Source: Pseudomonas abyssi (GTDB taxonomy: Bacteria; Pseudomonadota; Gammaproteobacteria; Pseudomonadales; Pseudomonadaceae). From it: a stretch of 64,000 nt of DNA. Made by a program: the position numbers and the translations under genes. The notes beneath the pieces were generated by a model, which ran no database searches, was not told the DNA's origin, and saw nothing but the letters and a program-made list of their open reading frames with translations. Shown here in pieces: positions 59,545 to 64,000 of the stretch. The stretch is taken from the NCBI RefSeq assembly GCF_002307495.1, contig NZ_NTMR01000002.1:1-64000 (forward strand), read 5' to 3'. Within the stretch, counting starts at the first letter, position 1. Every line of letters starts with the position of its first letter.

Positions 59545-62500
59545 CTATCTATAGTGCAAGGAGACGCTGTCTTTGCCCAGCTGGTCACGCAGCCCCTGCA
59601 ACAGATCGTCAGCCGGCTCCACCCGCCATTCGTCCCCCAGGCGCAGCAAGGCCGCCGCATCAGTGCGCTGGTACTCTACCGTCACCGGACAGCCGCCACG
59701 GTACTGCTTGAGCAGCCCGGCCATGCGGTTGAGGGCATCCTCACCGTGTCGAGCCCCGTCGATATTGATACGCACACTGTCCAGCAGGCCGGTACGCGCA
59801 TCCTCCAGACTCATCACGCGCTTGGCACGCACCCGCATACCACCGGAGAAGTCGTCGACAGCCACCTCGCCCTCAACCACCAGCAAGGCGTCTTTCTGCA
59901 GCAACGCCTGCGCCGCCAGATAGGCTTCGGAGAACAACGACACCTCGATGCGCGCCGAGCGGTCATCAAGAGTGACAAAGCCCACCTTGTCGCCCCGCTT
60001 GTTCTTCATGACGCGCAGATCAAACACCAGACCGGCAATGGTCTGACTATCGCGTGAGGGCTTCAGATCGAGAATGCGCTGACGGGCAAAGCGGCGGATT
60101 TCACGCTCGTACTCGTCGATCGGGTGACCGGTCAGATACAGCCCCAGAGTGTCTTTCTCACCGCGCAGCCGCTCCTTGAAGCTCCACTCGCGCACCTTGC
60201 GGTAGGGTTCGTAGACATCCCGTTCGGCTGATGGCCCGAGCAGATCACCAAACAGGTCATCATGCCCGGAATCGGCGCTGCGTGCGGTCTGCTCGGCGGA
60301 GGCAATCGCCTCTTCCATCGCCGCCATCAGGGCTGCGCGGTTGCGGTCTACCTGCTTCTGGTAGGCCTGCAGTTCTTCGGCGAAGAAGGGACCAAGACGA
60401 TCCAGGGCGCCACTGCGAATCAGCGCTTCCATCACGCGCTTGTTGATACGCTTGAGGTCGACCCGCGCGCAAAAGTCGAACAGGTCATTGAAGCGGCCAC
60501 CGGCCTTGCGGGTTTCGACGATGGTTTCCACCGGGCCTTCACCCACGCCCTTGATCGCACCCAGGCCATACACCACGTCACCGGCATCATCCACGGTGAA
60601 CTTGTATTCGGAGACGTTGACGTCCGGCACCTTGATCCGCAGTTTCATGCTGCGGCATTCCTCGATCAGCGTCACCACCTTGTCGGTGTTGTGCATATCC
60701 GCCGAGAGTACTGCCGCCATAAAGGGCGCTGGGTAATGGGCCTTCAGCCAGGCGGTCTGGTAGGAGACCAGACCATAGGCGGCCGAGTGCGACTTGTTGA
60801 AACCGTAACCGGCGAACTTTTCTACCAGGTCGAAAATGTTACCCGCCAGATCGGCATCAATACCGTTATTGGCGCAGCCTTCGATAAAGCCGCCACGCTG
60901 CTTGGCCATCTCTTCGGGCTTTTTCTTACCCATCGCCCGACGCAGCATGTCCGCGCCACCGAGCGTATAACCCGCCATCACCTGGGCGATCTGCATGACC
61001 TGTTCCTGATACAGGATGATGCCGTAGGTGGGTTTAAGCACCGGCTCCAGACCGGGGTACTGATAGTTGGGGTGCGGGTAGGAAACTTCTTCGCGACCGT
61101 GCTTACGGTTGATGAAGTCGTCCACCATGCCTGACTGCAGCGGGCCCGGGCGGAACAGGGCCACCAGTGCGATCATGTCTTCCAGGCAGTCGGGCTTGAG
61201 CTTCTTGATCAGCTCTTTCATACCACGCGATTCAAGCTGGAAAACGGCTGTGGTTTCCGCCTTCTGCAACATGCTGTAGGTCGGTGCATCGTCCAGCGGG
61301 ATCAGGTCGATGTTGACCAGCTCCTCGTCTGTAGCCCCTTCTTCGCGCTGCTTGCGATGGATAGTCTCCATCGCCCACTTGATGATCGTCAGGGTCCGCA
61401 GACCGAGGAAGTCAAACTTCACCAGGCCTGCCGCTTCCACGTCGTCCTTGTCGAACTGGGTAACCAGACCGCCACCAGACTCATCGCAATACAGCGGCGC
61501 AAAGTCGGTCAGCTTGGTCGGGGCGATTACCACGCCCCCGGCGTGCTTACCGACGTTGCGGGTAATACCCTCCAATTTGAGGGCCATGTCCCAGATTTCC
61601 TGACCTTCCTCGTCGTTGGCGAGAAAGTCGCGCAGCATCTCTTCCTGCTCATAGGCCTTGGTCAACGTCATGCCGACCTCGAAGGGAATCATCTTCGAGA
61701 GCTTGTCAGCCAGACCGTATGACTTGCCCTGCACCCGCGCCACATCGCGCACCACCGCCTTGGCCGCCATGGTGCCGAAGGTGATGATCTGCGATACCGC
61801 GTTACGGCCGTAGGCGTCGGCGACGTAGTCGATCACGCGGTCGCGCCCTTCCATGCAGAAGTCGACGTCAAAGTCGGGCATGGAAACACGCTCAGGGTTA
61901 AGGAAGCGCTCAAACAGCAGATCGTAGGCCAGCGGATCAAGGTCGGTAATCAGCAGTGAATAAGCCACCAGCGAGCCCGCCCCGGAGCCCCGGCCAGGTC
62001 CGACCGGCACGCCATTGCCCTTGGCCCACTTGATAAAGTCCATCACGATCAGGAAGTAGCCGGGGAAGCCCATCTGATTGATGATGTCGAGTTCGAAGTT
62101 CAGGCGGTCGATATAAACCTGACGCTTGGCCTCGTAGTCCGGCGTGTCGGGCGGCAGAATGACCTTGAGGCGCTCTTCCAGCCCCTCGAAGGAGACCTTC
62201 TTGAAGAACTCCGCCTCGGTCATCCCCTCGGGTACCGGAAAGTCCGGCAGGAAGTACTTACCCAGCTGCACATCGATGTTGCAGCGCTTGGCAATCTCGA
62301 CGCTGTTTTCCAGCGCTTCGGGGATGTCAGAGAACAGCTCTGCCATCTCGTCCGGGGTTTTCAGATACTGCTCTTCGCTGTACTGCCGGACCCGACGCGG
62401 ATCATCCAGCGCGCGCCCTTCGCCGATACAGACGCGTGTCTCATGGGCCTCAAAATCGCTGCGCTTGAGAAAGCGCACGTCATTGGTCGCCACCACCGGA

Positions 62501-63078
62501 CAACCGCTGCGAGCCGCCAGCGCGACCGCCGCGTGCACATGCTCTTCATCATTGACGCGGCTGGTGCGCTGCAGCTCCAGATAGAAACGCCCGGGGAACA
62601 CGCCCATCCAGTAGGCCAGCAGATCATCAGCCCGTTCGGGGCTGGAGGACAGCAGCGCCAGACCGACTTCGCCCTCCTTCGCAGCCGACAGCGCAATCAC
62701 GCCTTCACTGGCCTCGGCCACCCACTCACGGCGGACCGTCACCAGGCCATTGCGCTGCCCCTCGGTAAAGCCACGGGAGACCAGCTCGGTCAGGTTGCGG
62801 TAGCCCTTCGGGTCCATCGCCAGCAGGCTGATACGGGTCAGCACGCTGTCGTCTTCGGCGTCGGTCAGCCAAAGGTCAACACCCGAGATCGGTTTGATGC
62901 CGGCGCCGGTCGCCGTCTTGTAGAACTTGACCAGACTGCACATGTTGTTCTGGTCGGTGATCGCCACCGCCGGCATGCCCGCCTCGCCGACGGCCTTGAT
63001 CAAGGGCTTGACCTTGACCAGTCCGTCGACCAGGGAATATTCACTGTGGACACGCAGGTGAATGAAGGAAGGTGACAT
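59545..63078 (-). CDS. dnaE: DNA polymerase III alpha subunit
   Basis: The 1177-residue replicative polymerase has an N-terminal PHP domain (FIHLRVHSEYSLVDGLVKVKP), the catalytic acidic residues in MPDFDVDFCMEGRDR, and thumb and fingers (GYGFNKSHSAAYGLVSYQTAWLK). A C-terminal OB domain and tau-binding region follow. It is full length. Confidence 0.98.
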   Translation of the reverse strand: MSPSFIHLRVHSEYSLVDGLVKVKPLIKAVGEAGMPAVAITDQNNMCSLVKFYKTATGAGIKPISGVDLWLTDAEDDSVLTRISLLAMDPKGYRNLTELVSRGFTEGQRNGLVTVRREWVAEASEGVIALSAAKEGEVGLALLSSSPERADDLLAYWMGVFPGRFYLELQRTSRVNDEEHVHAAVALAARSGCPVVATNDVRFLKRSDFEAHETRVCIGEGRALDDPRRVRQYSEEQYLKTPDEMAELFSDIPEALENSVEIAKRCNIDVQLGKYFLPDFPVPEGMTEAEFFKKVSFEGLEERLKVILPPDTPDYEAKRQVYIDRLNFELDIINQMGFPGYFLIVMDFIKWAKGNGVPVGPGRGSGAGSLVAYSLLITDLDPLAYDLLFERFLNPERVSMPDFDVDFCMEGRDRVIDYVADAYGRNAVSQIITFGTMAAKAVVRDVARVQGKSYGLADKLSKMIPFEVGMTLTKAYEQEEMLRDFLANDEEGQEIWDMALKLEGITRNVGKHAGGVVIAPTKLTDFAPLYCDESGGGLVTQFDKDDVEAAGLVKFDFLGLRTLTIIKWAMETIHRKQREEGATDEELVNIDLIPLDDAPTYSMLQKAETTAVFQLESRGMKELIKKLKPDCLEDMIALVALFRPGPLQSGMVDDFINRKHGREEVSYPHPNYQYPGLEPVLKPTYGIILYQEQVMQIAQVMAGYTLGGADMLRRAMGKKKPEEMAKQRGGFIEGCANNGIDADLAGNIFDLVEKFAGYGFNKSHSAAYGLVSYQTAWLKAHYPAPFMAAVLSADMHNTDKVVTLIEECRSMKLRIKVPDVNVSEYKFTVDDAGDVVYGLGAIKGVGEGPVETIVETRKAGGRFNDLFDFCARVDLKRINKRVMEALIRSGALDRLGPFFAEELQAYQKQVDRNRAALMAAMEEAIASAEQTARSADSGHDDLFGDLLGPSAERDVYEPYRKVREWSFKERLRGEKDTLGLYLTGHPIDEYEREIRRFARQRILDLKPSRDSQTIAGLVFDLRVMKNKRGDKVGFVTLDDRSARIEVSLFSEAYLAAQALLQKDALLVVEGEVAVDDFSGGMRVRAKRVMSLEDARTGLLDSVRINIDGARHGEDALNRMAGLLKQYRGGCPVTVEYQRTDAAALLRLGDEWRVEPADDLLQGLRDQLGKDSVSLHYR

Positions 63079-63182
63079 GGAAATCCTGTTTCAGATGGCG
63101 GAACGTCAGGCAGCAAATTGTAGCGACGGGGAACTGCTGCGGCCAGTCGCAGCAGGCAGAACTGTGTGAGCGTTTTAGCGTA

Positions 63183-63788
63183 TTACTGTTCCAGCGCCTT
63201 GCGCACCGGGCCGAATGAACGGCGATGAATAGGAGTAGCACCCAGCTCGCGCAGCGCGGCCAAGTGTACTGGTGTGGGGTAACCCTTGTGGCCGGCAATG
63301 CCATAGCCGGGGTATTGCTGGTCCAGTTCGAGCATTTCCCGGTCACGGGCAACCTTGGCAAGAATGGAGGCAGCGGCGATGGCCGGCACACGGCTGTCGC
63401 CCTTGACCACCGGCTCACTGCGCATCGGCAATAGCGGGCAGCGGTTACCGTCCACCAGCACCAGCGTCGGCTGCGTGCTCAAACCGGCCACTGCGCGCTG
63501 CATGGCCAACATGGTGGCGTGCAGAATATTCAAGCGGTCGATTTCCTCGACCTCGGCGCGGGCGATGCACCAGGCCAGCGCGCGCTCCTGAATCAACGGA
63601 AACAGCGCCTCGCGGCGTGCTTCGGTCAGTTTCTTGGAGTCATTCAGGCCTTCAATTGGGCGGGCCGGGTCGAGGATTACCGCGGCGGTAACCACGGCAC
63701 CGCACAGCGGGCCACGCCCCACCTCGTCGACCCCGGCCACCAGCTCGTCGTCAGCGGGCGCGGCCCAGTCCATGAGCAGCTGGCTCAC
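63183..63788 (-). CDS. rnhB: ribonuclease HII
   Basis: The 201-residue enzyme removes ribonucleotides from DNA. The catalytic [10 protein letters not shown] motif (near residues 21-30) and [23 protein letters not shown] are present. It starts at a GTG that overlaps the lpxB TGA (GTGA), indicating coupling. An ATG five codons in is the alternative. Confidence 0.95.
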   Translation of the reverse strand: MSQLLMDWAAPADDELVAGVDEVGRGPLCGAVVTAAVILDPARPIEGLNDSKKLTEARREALFPLIQERALAWCIARAEVEEIDRLNILHATMLAMQRAVAGLSTQPTLVLVDGNRCPLLPMRSEPVVKGDSRVPAIAAASILAKVARDREMLELDQQYPGYGIAGHKGYPTPVHLAALRELGATPIHRRSFGPVRKALEQ

Positions 63789-64000
63789 ACCTTGCCCCGC
63801 GCGTCCAACAGCTCGGCAACGGCCTCGGCGGCACTCTGATCGGCGTCACGACGCAGCATCTGGTGCAGCTCCATAAAGGTCTGCTCGGTTTCCACCCGCT
63901 CCGCCGTTGGCAGCAAGCGTTCCAGCAGCGCGGGGCCCATGGCTTCAGGCGTCGCCGCATCCTGCAGGAACTCGGGCGCCACCTCACGGCCGGCCAGCAG
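63785..64000 (-). CDS. lpxB: lipid-A-disaccharide synthase LpxB, 3' part (truncated by window edge)
   Basis: The frame is open from the right edge to the TGA at 63785-63787. The visible C-terminus ([21 protein letters not shown] and a Glu/Asp-rich helical tail) fits LpxB. The position ahead of rnhB is the standard lpxB-rnhB-dnaE order. Only about 71 residues are seen. Confidence 0.85.
   Translation of the reverse strand: MLAGREVAPEFLQDAATPEAMGPALLERLLPTAERVETEQTFMELHQMLRRDADQSAAEAVAELLDARGKV

Overview
This window is a gene-dense chromosomal segment of a gammaproteobacterium, almost certainly a member of the Pseudomonadaceae. The protein sequences, the moderately high GC with long antisense reading frames, and several conserved Pseudomonas gene blocks support this. 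These blocks are groES-groEL to panE, ampE-ampD-DUF1631-nadC, and lpxB-rnhB-dnaE-accA-tilS-pyrG-kdsA-eno-ftsB-ispD. The blocks lie far apart in P. aeruginosa as I remember it, so this is a different genus-level arrangement, possibly the Halopseudomonas / P. pertucinogena lineage. That lineage assignment is inference. I saw no phage, transposase, CRISPR array or rRNA.

Layout. Positions 1-870 hold the end of an unknown gene, a tandem repeat of about 165 bp, and an unlabelled small RNA on the minus strand. This RNA has eight GGA motifs, a rho-independent terminator and an upstream GacA-type box, and I call it an RsmY/RsmZ-family RNA. Positions 870-3516 carry groEL, groES (behind a textbook sigma-32 promoter) and fxsA. 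Positions 3731-11367 carry an SDR, a DUF481 outer-membrane protein, an alkyltransferase-like protein, ampG, a MscS channel, yajQ, a response regulator with a dead GGDEF domain, a PanE-like reductase and a cobalamin adenosyltransferase. Positions 11401-20116 carry a chemoreceptor with a sigma-28 promoter, ampE, ampD, DUF1631, an alanine/glycine symporter and nadC. Positions 20129-37680 are mixed housekeeping and accessory genes: phosphatase, tesB, an HDAC-like deacetylase, a flavoprotein, a YnfA-like protein, a three-lipoprotein CsgG/DUF4810/GNA1162 operon, pdxH, a serine hydrolase, a DinG helicase, SEC-C and hypothetical proteins, dinB and a diguanylate cyclase.

Positions 37716-45344 look like one functional unit. 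A soluble PAS histidine kinase and a FixJ/LuxR response regulator are divergent from an acyl-CoA ligase, a 12-TM-type permease, an OprD-family porin and a metallo-beta-lactamase hydrolase. I read this as uptake and CoA-activation of an unidentified organic acid under two-component control. An initiator tRNA (fMet) and a 3-hydroxyisobutyryl-CoA hydrolase-like gene follow.

Positions 46776-51884 are the SOS mutagenesis cassette imuA-imuB-dnaE2 with a clear LexA box. It sits immediately downstream of ispD, and a pair of perfect 20-bp palindromes lies in the junction. Positions 52165-64000 are the essential lpxB-to-ispD block, all on the minus strand, covering lipid A, RNase HII, replicative polymerase, fatty acid synthesis, tRNA lysidine, CTP, KDO, enolase, divisome and isoprenoid functions. 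lpxB runs off the right edge.

The strongest signals not captured by protein annotation are the GacA/Rsm small RNA, the sigma-32, sigma-28 and LexA control sites, and the intergenic repeats.
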